This document shows, piece by piece, positions 1 through 7,332 of a DNA stretch of 64,000 bases. Position numbers and translations under genes: made by a program. The notes beneath the pieces are model-generated. The model was given only the letters and a program-made list of their open reading frames with translations, was not told where the DNA came from and did not search any database. Every line of letters starts with the position of its first letter. The first letter of the stretch is position 1. Origin of the DNA: JAYREN01 sp963663375 (GTDB lineage: Bacteria > Acidobacteriota > Holophagae > Holophagales > Holophagaceae); contig OY760195.1 of the NCBI GenBank assembly GCA_963663375.1, positions 1,674,001 through 1,738,000 of the forward strand, given 5' to 3'.

Positions 1-180
1 CTCACGGCCTGCGATCCAGCCCACGCAGGCAGAGCCCAGCCTCTTGGGGTAGAAGCGGAGCAGATGCAGGGAGAAAGGCCAGCTGGACATGGAGCCCCAA
101 ATTACCACAGTCAGAATCGCGCCCCCGCAGAGGAGAAGGATCCTCCGGGTAGCCGACAGCCTCCTCAAAAAAGGGCGCAT
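1..180 (-). CDS. Partial unknown membrane-anchored protein (N-terminus)
   Basis: The minus-strand frame starting at ATG 180 is open for 60 codons to the window edge. The N-terminus is basic (MRPFLRRLSATRR) and is followed by a hydrophobic stretch at about residues 14-33 (ILLLCGGAILTVVIW), which looks like a signal anchor or uncleaved signal peptide. A GGGGG run lies about 8 nt before the ATG as a possible ribosome binding site. The frame stays open upstream to an ATG at 285, so the start is not certain. No family is recognisable from 60 residues. A competing frame (ATG near 253) overlaps the same DNA but lacks membrane-protein character. Confidence 0.4.
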   Translation of the reverse strand, partial: MRPFLRRLSATRRILLLCGGAILTVVIWGSMSSWPFSLHLLRFYPKRLGSACVGWIAGRE

Positions 181-506
181 CCCGAGTGCCCCCGAAGGCC
201 TGGGATGAGCCGATCGCGTGACAAAGAGCACAAGGAATCTCCATGGGGTCCAAAAAGCCCCGCGTTCAGGGTACGGTGAGCCCATCCCTCATCGACAATC
301 TTTGGGCAATACCCGACAAAACGACTCAGCCATTGAGTTTCCCAACGACCTGTTGATGGATGTCACACCTGCGTCGTCGTACATTCTTTTTGAGCGCCCA
401 AGTCCTCCCCGAGCTCTTTACCGGGAGACGGTGCAGGAACAACTTGGCGCAAGCCGAGCGTCATCGACTCCGATGCATTCCGAAACCCACCAAAGGGGGA
501 AGAACC
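181..506. other. Intergenic region before the hdr-flx operon
   Basis: No convincing gene. The DNA separates a leftward membrane-protein gene from the rightward hdr-flx operon and should hold their divergent promoters. I see no clear -35/-10 pair, hairpin or riboswitch. The only definite signal is the hdrC ribosome binding site (AGGGGGA, 495-501). Confidence 0.4.
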
Positions 507-1073
507 ATGAGCAGCGGAACCCACCACGCCAACCTGGACACCCTGGCCGGTCGCATCGAGGCGGCCACGGGCGTCAAGCTGGCCCACTGCTACCAGTGCG
601 GCAAGTGCGCCGCGGGCTGCCCGGTAGGCGACCAGATGGACCTGCCGCCCTGCCAGGTGTTCCGGCTCTTGCAACTGGGCTTCCCTGAGTTGGAGGAGAA
701 GGTGCTCCGCAGCGAGGGCATCTGGCTCTGCCTCGCCTGCGAGACTTGCAGTTCCCGCTGCCCCCAGGAAGTCGAGATCCCCAAGGTCATGGACTATGTG
801 CGCGGCGAGGCCCTCAAGCGCGGCCTAGCCCATCCCAAATCGAAGGACATCCTGGCCTTCCACCGGGCCTTCCTGGATTCCATCGAGTACACGGGCCGCC
901 TCTACGAAGTGGGTCTCGTGGCCAACTACAAGGCCCGCAGCCGCCACTTGCTGAAGGACGTGATGCTGGCGCCGAAGATGTACGTGAAGGGCAAGCTGGG
1001 GCTCTTCCCGCACCTCATCAAGAACCGCAGCGGCATGAAGACGCTCTTCAAACGCACCATGGGAAAGGGGTGA
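507..1073 (+). CDS. hdrC: HdrC-like 4Fe-4S subunit of heterodisulfide reductase
   Basis: The 188-residue protein carries two classical 4Fe-4S motifs, CYQCGKCAAGCP at about residues 29-40 and CLACETCSSRCP at about 75-86. This is the layout of HdrC, which relays electrons from HdrA to the catalytic HdrB subunit in the cytoplasm. The C-terminal half is basic and helical, without further cysteine clusters. ATG 507 is chosen because AGGGGGA lies just upstream; the frame is open further upstream but that stretch is not protein-like. It is the first gene of a same-strand set running hdrC-hdrB-hdrA-flxD-flxC-flxB-flxA, and hdrB follows after 4 nt, so translation is probably coupled. Confidence 0.88.
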   Translation: MSSGTHHANLDTLAGRIEAATGVKLAHCYQCGKCAAGCPVGDQMDLPPCQVFRLLQLGFPELEEKVLRSEGIWLCLACETCSSRCPQEVEIPKVMDYVRGEALKRGLAHPKSKDILAFHRAFLDSIEYTGRLYEVGLVANYKARSRHLLKDVMLAPKMYVKGKLGLFPHLIKNRSGMKTLFKRTMGKG

Positions 1074-1077
1074 CACC

Positions 1078-1959
1078 ATGCGGATCGGCTACTATCCCGG
1101 CTGTTCCCTGCTGGGCTCCTCCAGGGAATTCGACGAATCCGCCCGGGCCGTGCTGAAGGCCCTGGATGTTGAACTGGTCGAAGTGCCCGACTGGAACTGC
1201 TGCGGCGCCAGCAGCGCCCACGTCCTCAACCACGAGCTCTCCCTGGCCCTGCCCGCCCGCATCCTGGCCCTGGCGGAGCAGGCTGGCATCACCGAAATCC
1301 TGGCGCCCTGCGCCGCCTGCTCCAACCGGCTGCTCTCCGCTCAGCAGGAACTGGCCAAGCATCCCGAGAAGGTGGCCGAGATCGAAAAGGCCATCGAGCT
1401 GCCTTACAAGGGCACGGTGAAGATCGTGAACATCCTGGAGGTGCTGGATCGCTTCAAGGACCAGATCGCCGCCAAGACTGTGAAGCCCTTCACCAAGAAG
1501 GTCGCCAGCTACTACGGCTGCCTGCTGGTGCGCCCCGCCCGGGTGGTGAACTTCGACCGCCCCGAGGATCCCCAGAGCATGGACCTCATGGTGAAGGCCG
1601 TGGGCGCCACGCCCGTGGAGTGGCCCTTCAAGACCGAATGCTGCGGCGCGGCCTTCAGTGTGACGCGCACCGATATCGTGGCGAAGCTGAGTGGCAAGCT
1701 GGTGAAGGATGCCGTGACCCGCGGCGCCGAGGCCATCGTCGTGGCCTGCCCCATGTGCCACTCCAACCTGGATCTGCGCCGGGGCGAGATCAACGAATAC
1801 CTGGGCGAGAAGCACGGGATCCCCGCCATGTTCATCACGCAGGTCATCGGCCTGGCCCTGGGGCTGGCACCCGAAGCCCTGGGCCTCCAGCGCCACATGG
1901 TGCCCGTCGAATTCCCCGCTGAACGCATGACTCCCGCGGCCGCGGGCGCCCAGGGCTAA
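1078..1959 (+). CDS. hdrB: HdrB-like CCG-domain subunit of heterodisulfide reductase
   Basis: The 293-residue protein contains two complete cysteine-rich CCG domains. The first runs from YYPGC through NCCGA to CAAC, the second from YYGC through ECCGAAF to CPMC. In methanogen HdrB these ten cysteines bind two non-cubane 4Fe-4S clusters that split CoM-S-S-CoB. Bacteria such as this lack that substrate, so the physiological disulfide or thiol partner is unknown; DsrC-like proteins have been proposed in sulfate reducers. Full conservation of both motifs suggests an active site rather than a structural remnant. GGGGTGAC precedes ATG 1078, and hdrA follows after 9 nt with GGAGG. Confidence 0.9.
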   Translation: MRIGYYPGCSLLGSSREFDESARAVLKALDVELVEVPDWNCCGASSAHVLNHELSLALPARILALAEQAGITEILAPCAACSNRLLSAQQELAKHPEKVAEIEKAIELPYKGTVKIVNILEVLDRFKDQIAAKTVKPFTKKVASYYGCLLVRPARVVNFDRPEDPQSMDLMVKAVGATPVEWPFKTECCGAAFSVTRTDIVAKLSGKLVKDAVTRGAEAIVVACPMCHSNLDLRRGEINEYLGEKHGIPAMFITQVIGLALGLAPEALGLQRHMVPVEFPAERMTPAAAGAQG

Positions 1960-1968
1960 GGAGGAGCG

Positions 1969-3960
1969 ATGTCTCGAATCGGCGTATTCACCTGCCATTG
2001 CGGCGAGAACATCGGTGCCACCGTGGACTGCGCCAAGGTCGCGGAGATGTGCAAGTCCGTGCCCGGCGTGGCTCACAGCGTGGACTACAAGTACATGTGC
2101 TCCGATCCGGGCCAGCGCATGATGCAGGAGGCCATTAAGGAGCACAACCTGGATGGCGTGGTGGTGGCGGCCTGCTCGCCCCGCATGCACGAGCCCACCT
2201 TCCGCAAGGCGGTGAGTGGCGCGGGCGTGAACCCCTACATGTGCGAGATGGCCAACCTGCGGGAGCATTGCTCCTGGGTACACGAGAAGGGCGAGGCCAC
2301 CACCCAGAAGGCTGCGGATCTCATCCGCGTGCTGGTGGAGAAGGTCAAGCACAACACGCCCCTGCATCCCATCAAGGTGCCCGTCACCAAGACCGCCATG
2401 GTGGTGGGCGGCGGCGTCGCGGGCATCCAGGTGGCCCTGGATATCGCCAACGGTGGCCACAAGGTGATCCTGGTGGAGAAATCCCCGAGCATCGGCGGCC
2501 ACATGAGCCAGCTCTCGGAGACCTTCCCCACCCTGGACTGCTCCCAGTGCATCCTCACGCCCCGCATGGTGGAGGCGGCCCAGCACCCCAACATCACGCT
2601 GATGACTTACAGCGAAGTGGAAAAGGTCGACGGCTTCATCGGCAACTTCAAGGTCACGGTGCGCAAGAAGGCCCGCAAGCTGGATGAGAAGCTCTGCACC
2701 GGCTGTGGGCTCTGCATCCAGAAGTGCCCCAACAAGAAGATCCGCGATGAGTTCAACGAGGGCCTGGGCACCCGCACGGCCATCTACGTGCCCTTCCCCC
2801 AGGCGGTGCCCAACAAGCCGGTGATCGATACCCTGAATTGCACCTTCTACAAGACGGGCAAGTGCAAGGTCTGTGAGAAGATGTGCCCCACGGGCGCCAT
2901 CCGCTTCGAGCAGGAGGACGAACTCGTCACCCTTGAGATTGGCGCCATCGTGCTGGCCACGGGCTTCAAGCTCATGAAGACCGACGCCTTCCCCGAATAC
3001 GGCTACGGCAAGCACAAGGACATCATCGACGGCATGCAGTTCGAGCGCCTGGCCTCGGCCAGCGGCCCCACGGCGGGCGTGATGAAGCGGCCCTCGGACG
3101 GCAAGGAGCCGGAGACCGTCGTCTTCATCGCCTGCTCCGGCAGTCGCGACCGCGCCAAGGGTGTGCCGTACTGTTCAAAGATCTGCTGCATGTATACGGC
3201 CAAGCACGCCATGCTCTACAAGCACAAGGTGCATAGCGGCAAGGCCTACGTCTTCTACATGGACATCCGCGCCGCGGGCAAGGACTACGACGAGTTCGTG
3301 CGCCGGGCCATCGAGGAGGATGACGTCAAGTACATCCGAGGCCGCGTTTCCAAGATCTACGAGGAGAACGGCCAACTCATCGTGAAGGGCGCCGATACGC
3401 TCATGGGCGGAGAGCCCGTGGAGATCAAGGCCGACATGGTGGTGCTCGCCACCGCCGTACAGTCCAATGACCGCTCCGAAGAACTGGCCCAGACCCTGCA
3501 CGTGAGCTACGACACCTACGGATTCTTCGCCGAGGCCCACCCCAAGCTGCGCCCCGTGGAGACCAACACCGCCGGCATCTTCCTGGCCGGAGCCTGCCAG
3601 GCGCCCCGGGATATCCCCGAGACCGTGGCCCAGGCCAGCGGTGCCGCCGCCAAGGTCTGCGGCCTCTTCAGCCAGGACGAACTCACCCGCGAACCCATCG
3701 TGGCGGTGGTCAACCGCCAGCCCGCCCCGGTCTTCAGCTACTGTGTGGGCTGTTTCCTGTGCCAGAGCGCCTGCCCCTATCAGGCCATCGAACAGGAGCA
3801 GATCACTGCCCGCAATGGCGACGTCATCAAGACCATCGCCCGCATCAACCCCGGCCTCTGCCAGGGCTGCGGCACCTGCGTGGCCACCTGCCGCACCAAG
3901 GCCATCGACCTGCAGGGATTCAGCAACGAGCAGCTCTTCGCCGAGCTCATGACGCTGTGA
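1969..3960 (+). CDS. hdrA: HdrA-like FAD/4Fe-4S bifurcating subunit
   Basis: The 663-residue protein matches HdrA in length and order. An N-terminal cysteine domain (CHCGENIG) leads to a Rossmann FAD site VVGGGVAGIQVALDIA at about 145-160, continuing into EKSPSIGGHM. An internal ferredoxin insert holds CTGCGLCIQKCP and CKVCEKMCP. The FAD domain then resumes, and two C-terminal 4Fe-4S motifs follow, CVGCFLCQSACP and CQGCGTCVATC. HdrA is the flavin subunit at which electrons are bifurcated between a high-potential acceptor (HdrBC) and low-potential ferredoxin. The last motif has Arg where Pro is usual after the fourth Cys, a minor change. The gene sits between hdrB and the MvhD-like flxD, its usual electron-entry partner. 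Confidence 0.92.
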   Translation: MSRIGVFTCHCGENIGATVDCAKVAEMCKSVPGVAHSVDYKYMCSDPGQRMMQEAIKEHNLDGVVVAACSPRMHEPTFRKAVSGAGVNPYMCEMANLREHCSWVHEKGEATTQKAADLIRVLVEKVKHNTPLHPIKVPVTKTAMVVGGGVAGIQVALDIANGGHKVILVEKSPSIGGHMSQLSETFPTLDCSQCILTPRMVEAAQHPNITLMTYSEVEKVDGFIGNFKVTVRKKARKLDEKLCTGCGLCIQKCPNKKIRDEFNEGLGTRTAIYVPFPQAVPNKPVIDTLNCTFYKTGKCKVCEKMCPTGAIRFEQEDELVTLEIGAIVLATGFKLMKTDAFPEYGYGKHKDIIDGMQFERLASASGPTAGVMKRPSDGKEPETVVFIACSGSRDRAKGVPYCSKICCMYTAKHAMLYKHKVHSGKAYVFYMDIRAAGKDYDEFVRRAIEEDDVKYIRGRVSKIYEENGQLIVKGADTLMGGEPVEIKADMVVLATAVQSNDRSEELAQTLHVSYDTYGFFAEAHPKLRPVETNTAGIFLAGACQAPRDIPETVAQASGAAAKVCGLFSQDELTREPIVAVVNRQPAPVFSYCVGCFLCQSACPYQAIEQEQITARNGDVIKTIARINPGLCQGCGTCVATCRTKAIDLQGFSNEQLFAELMTL

Positions 3961-3974
3961 ACACGGAGGGAACC

Positions 3975-4412
3975 ATGGACGCACAGTTTCAGCCCAAGAT
4001 CACGGCCTTCGTATGCAACTGGTGCACCTATGCGGGAGCCGATCTCACCGGCACCAGCCGCATCAAGTACCAGTCCAATGTGCGGGTGCTGCGGGTGCCC
4101 TGCACGGGGCGCATCGATTTCATGCTGATCATCAAGGCCTTCCAGCGGGGCGCCGATGGCGTGATCGTGTCGGGCTGCCATCCCAACGACTGCCACTACA
4201 CGTCCGGCAACTACCACGCGAGGCGACGCTGGATGGTCTTCCAGGAGCTCATGGACGCCATGGGCATCGATACGAGCCGAGTCACCTTCTCCTGGGTGAG
4301 CGCGGCGGAAGGGGCCAAGTGGGCCCAGTTGGTGAACGAGGTCACCGACACGGTGCGCAAGCTGGGGCCCTATTCCGAATATCAGCAGCTCGCCACCACG
4401 GGCATCGAGTAA
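3975..4412 (+). CDS. flxD: FlxD/MvhD-like 2Fe-2S electron-transfer subunit
   Basis: The 145-residue protein is an MvhD/FlxD homologue: CNWCTYAGAD near the N-terminus, VPCTGR near residue 40, and the SGCHPNDCHY block near residue 70 supply the conserved cysteines of the family. In methanogens MvhD docks the hydrogenase onto HdrA; in Flx-Hdr complexes FlxD connects the FlxABC oxidoreductase to HdrA. GGAGGG lies 5 nt before ATG 3975. It starts 14 nt after hdrA and flxC follows 10 nt after its end. No hydrogenase genes are in the window, so electron input is expected from NADH through FlxA, not H2. Confidence 0.88.
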   Translation: MDAQFQPKITAFVCNWCTYAGADLTGTSRIKYQSNVRVLRVPCTGRIDFMLIIKAFQRGADGVIVSGCHPNDCHYTSGNYHARRRWMVFQELMDAMGIDTSRVTFSWVSAAEGAKWAQLVNEVTDTVRKLGPYSEYQQLATTGIE

Positions 4413-4422
4413 GGAGGCCCAG

Positions 4423-5223
4423 ATGGAAGCCCTGAAACAAAGAGCTAAGGAACTCCTGCAGAACGGTGACGTGAAGGCCGTCCTCGGCTACACCCTCGGC
4501 ACCGCCGGTGCGCGCCGTCCCCATTTCGCCCGCACGCCCGAACAGGTGGATCGCCTGGTCCTGGATGAAAAATGCACCCAGAACCTGGCCTCCTATCTCA
4601 CCCGCCACGAGGTCAAGCACCTGGGCAAGGTGGCCGTGGTGGCCCTGCCCAGCACTCAGCGGGCCCTGCTGCAACTCATCGCGGAACGACAGCTCCGGGA
4701 CGATGCCATCTGCCTCCTGACCATGGACCAGGGCGAAGTGAAACTTCTCGCCAGCGGCGCGGCCGTCGAGGAGCACCTCGCCCTTCGGACCGACGCCATG
4801 GGCCCCCAGGACAAGGCATTGATGGACAAGCTCGCCGCCATGACCCGCGCGGAACGCTGGGCCTTCTGGCAGAAGGAACTCTCCCGCTGCGTGAAGTGCT
4901 ACGCCTGCCGCAACAGCTGCCCCATGTGCTACTGCGAGCACTGCACCATGGACTGCAATCGCCCCCAGTGGGTGCCCGTGGCCAGTCATGCCCTGGGCAA
5001 CCTGGAATACCACATGGTACGCGCCATGCATCTCGCCGGACGCTGCGTGGAGTGCGGTGAGTGCGGCCGGGCCTGCCCCGTGGGCATTCCGGTACACCTC
5101 CTCACGTTCCTGGCGGAAGAAAGCACCGCGCGGCAGTTCGGCCAGCGGGCAGGACGCAGCGCCAAGCTGGACTACGCGCTCTCCACCTTCAAGCCCGACG
5201 ACAAAGAGACCTTCATCCGGTAG
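4423..5223 (+). CDS. flxC: FlxC-like 4Fe-4S protein
   Basis: The 266-residue protein has a cysteine-free N-terminal half and an iron-sulfur C-terminal half. The C-terminal half carries CVKCYACRNSCPMCYCEHC, which has extra cysteines beyond a plain ferredoxin motif, and CVECGECGRACPVG. This matches the FlxC role in Flx-Hdr complexes, moving electrons between the flavin subunit FlxA and FlxB/FlxD. AAGGAGG precedes ATG 4423, and flxB starts 6 nt after the stop. Assignment rests on operon order and cysteine pattern; similarity to the FdhB/F420-hydrogenase beta group is an alternative description of the same fold. Confidence 0.75.
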   Translation: MEALKQRAKELLQNGDVKAVLGYTLGTAGARRPHFARTPEQVDRLVLDEKCTQNLASYLTRHEVKHLGKVAVVALPSTQRALLQLIAERQLRDDAICLLTMDQGEVKLLASGAAVEEHLALRTDAMGPQDKALMDKLAAMTRAERWAFWQKELSRCVKCYACRNSCPMCYCEHCTMDCNRPQWVPVASHALGNLEYHMVRAMHLAGRCVECGECGRACPVGIPVHLLTFLAEESTARQFGQRAGRSAKLDYALSTFKPDDKETFIR

Positions 5224-5229
5224 GCGGCC

Positions 5230-6237
5230 ATGGCAGATACCTTCAAGCTCACTCACGATGCGCTGGACGGCCTCTTCGCCGCCCTGCACCAGGATGGTCG
5301 CCGCGTGCTGGCGCCCGTGGACACGGACGGCCGCACCGAACTCAACGAAGTGGATGGCCCGAAGCAGGTGGCGAAGGACTACCTCCAGACCATCCTCTCG
5401 GCCAAGGAAACCGTCTTCCCCAAGGTGGAGCGCCTGCTCTCCTACAAGACCGAACCCGGCAAGGTGGAGTTGCTGGATGCCGAACCCCACGCCCTGCCCA
5501 CGGTGCTCTTCGGCATTCGCCCCTGCGAGGCCAAGGCCTTCGCGGCCCTCGATGCCGTCTTCAACTGGGACAGCCGCGACAAGTTCTTCAATGCCCGCAT
5601 CGAGAAGCTCGCCGTCATCGGCGTGACCTGCACCCGAGCGGACGAGGCGTGTTTTTGCACCTCTGTGGGCGGCGGCCCCGCCGACACGGCCGGCAGCGAT
5701 ATCCTGCTCACCCCCATCGAGGGCGGCTACCTGGCCGAAGTGCTCACCGAGAAGGGCAGGGCCATCCAGGCCCTGATACCCGGCGCTTTCGCGCCGGGAA
5801 ATGGAACGGACAAGGATGCCATCGCCGCGAAGGTCGTGAAGGCCTTCGACCAGCCGGCCCTCACCACCAAGCTCCCGGGCATGTTCGAGAGCGAGCTGTG
5901 GGAAGACCAGGCCCTGCGCTGCATCGGCTGCGGCGCCTGCGCCTACGTCTGCCCCACCTGCGTCTGTTTCGACATCCAGGAAGAGGCCGACCCGAAGCAG
6001 GGCCAGCGCCTCCGCTGCTGGGACTCCTGCGGGTTCTCGATGTTCACGCTCCACGCCTCGGGCCACAATCCCCGGGAAACCCAGAACGCCCGCTGGCGTC
6101 AGCGCATCTACCACAAGTTCAGCACCTACCCTGAGCGCTACCAGATGCTCGGCTGCGTGGGCTGCGGCAAATGCACCCGCGCCTGCCCCGTGGACATGAA
6201 CCTGCGGGAACACCTCGTCGAGGCTGCAAACGTGTAA
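5230..6237 (+). CDS. flxB: FlxB-like 4Fe-4S oxidoreductase subunit
   Basis: The 335-residue protein resembles the beta subunit of sulfhydrogenases and FlxB. A large N-terminal domain includes the FGIRPCEAKAF block near residue 95 and is followed by two C-terminal clusters, CIGCGACAYVCPTCVC at about 235 and CVGCGKCTRACPVD near 315. Such subunits wire a flavin dehydrogenase to iron-sulfur partners. The ribosome binding site is poor (TAGGCGGCC), consistent with translational coupling to flxC, whose stop is 6 nt upstream. The 155-nt gap to flxA, filled by an inverted repeat, is the only interruption in an otherwise tight operon. Confidence 0.78.
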   Translation: MADTFKLTHDALDGLFAALHQDGRRVLAPVDTDGRTELNEVDGPKQVAKDYLQTILSAKETVFPKVERLLSYKTEPGKVELLDAEPHALPTVLFGIRPCEAKAFAALDAVFNWDSRDKFFNARIEKLAVIGVTCTRADEACFCTSVGGGPADTAGSDILLTPIEGGYLAEVLTEKGRAIQALIPGAFAPGNGTDKDAIAAKVVKAFDQPALTTKLPGMFESELWEDQALRCIGCGACAYVCPTCVCFDIQEEADPKQGQRLRCWDSCGFSMFTLHASGHNPRETQNARWRQRIYHKFSTYPERYQMLGCVGCGKCTRACPVDMNLREHLVEAANV

Positions 6238-6250
6238 AGAACAAGAACAG

Positions 6251-6366
6251 TCCACGGATACACACGGATGAACACGGATAAAGAACAGCAGCTTCCAGGT
6301 CAGTCACCACGTTCCGAAACATCCATTTCTCTGCCTCATCCGTGTGAATCCGTGTTCATCCGTGGA
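6251..6366. repeat. Inverted repeat of the 'CACGGATGAACACGGAT' class
   Basis: A 30-nt block of iterated CACGGAT/ACACGGATG words (6251-6280) is matched in inverted orientation at 6337-6366, with about 56 nt between. It lies between flxB and flxA. The transcript could form a long hairpin here. Two other intergenic regions of the window carry arms of different sequence but the same design (18131-18359 and 42879-44072). Confidence 0.75.
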
Positions 6367-6392
6367 TAGCTTTCTTTTTGCTGGTGATGCCC

Positions 6393-7232
6393 ATGAGTGA
6401 CAAGAACATCTACCTGCCCTACCTGATGCGGATCGCCAAGATCACGGAGGAGGCTCCGGCCGTCAAGACCTTCCGCCTGGAGTTCGTGGATGAGGCGGCG
6501 GCCCAGTCCTTCGATTTCAAGACGGGCCAATTCGGCCTGTACAGCGCCTTCGGCGAGGGCGAGTCCACCTTCTGCATCGCCTCCAGTCCAACCCGCAAGG
6601 GCTACATCGAGTGCACCTTTCGCGAAGTGGGCCGGGTCACGGCCTCCCTGGCGGACAAGGAAGTGGGCGATATCGTGGGTTTCCGCGGCCCCTACGGCAA
6701 CGTCTTCCCCCTGGAAGACTGGAAGGGCAAGAACCTGGTCTTCGTGGCGGGCGGCATCGCCCTGCCACCCCTGCGCAGCGTCATCTGGAACTGCCTGGAT
6801 CTCCGCGACTGGTTCAAGGACATCACCGTGGTCTACGGGGCCCGCAGCGTGGCCGATCTGGTCTACAAGCACGAATTGAAGGAATGGAACGAGCGCCCGG
6901 ATATCAGGCTCGTCACCACCGTGGACCCCGGCGGCGAGACGCCGGACTGGACCGGCAAGGTGGGCTTCGTGCCGCCGGTGGTGGAGCAGCTTGGACTCTC
7001 GGCGGAAAACACCGTGGCCATCGTCTGCGGGCCCCCCATCATGATCAAGCTCACCCTGCCGGTTTTCGAGAAGCTCGGCTTTTCCCCCGAGGCGATCTAC
7101 ACGACCCTGGAGAACCGCATGAAGTGCGGCCTGGGCAAGTGCGGCCGCTGCAATACGGGCACCAGCTACGTCTGCAAGGACGGGCCGGTCTACACCCTGG
7201 CCCAGCTCAACCAGCTGCCTGCGGAGTACTGA
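6393..7232 (+). CDS. flxA: FlxA-like FAD/NAD(P)-binding oxidoreductase
   Basis: The 279-residue protein is a ferredoxin-NADP reductase-type flavoprotein. FCIASSP at about residue 50 fits the FAD-binding strand, VFVAGGIALPPLRS at about 115 is the nucleotide-binding loop, and CGPPIMI is the C-terminal NAD-domain motif. The C-terminus holds CGLGKCGRCNTG and a further Cys, a 2Fe-2S site as in dihydroorotate dehydrogenase electron-transfer subunits. It is the predicted NADH entry point of the complex. In-frame ATGs lie at 6387 and 6393; GGTGAT six nt before 6393 favours the latter. The preceding inverted repeat may alter its expression relative to the upstream genes. Confidence 0.82.
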   Translation: MSDKNIYLPYLMRIAKITEEAPAVKTFRLEFVDEAAAQSFDFKTGQFGLYSAFGEGESTFCIASSPTRKGYIECTFREVGRVTASLADKEVGDIVGFRGPYGNVFPLEDWKGKNLVFVAGGIALPPLRSVIWNCLDLRDWFKDITVVYGARSVADLVYKHELKEWNERPDIRLVTTVDPGGETPDWTGKVGFVPPVVEQLGLSAENTVAIVCGPPIMIKLTLPVFEKLGFSPEAIYTTLENRMKCGLGKCGRCNTGTSYVCKDGPVYTLAQLNQLPAEY

Positions 7233-7332
7233 AACCCGTTCCGCCGAGACCGGAGGTAGGCATTCCCGCCCGCTGAGCGCAATCTCGTATCAGCGGATCG
7301 TGACCGGGTCCGCGATACCGAAAGGGATATCC

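Noticed and set aside
1048..3015. Open frame of 655 codons on the minus strand across hdrB and hdrA
   Set aside because: It is a shadow of the Hdr genes; the plus-strand proteins carry complete cofactor motifs.
7300..7332. GTG 7300 as the start of the antiporter gene
   Set aside because: ATG 7333 has AAAGGG at good spacing, whereas GTG 7300 has no ribosome binding site.
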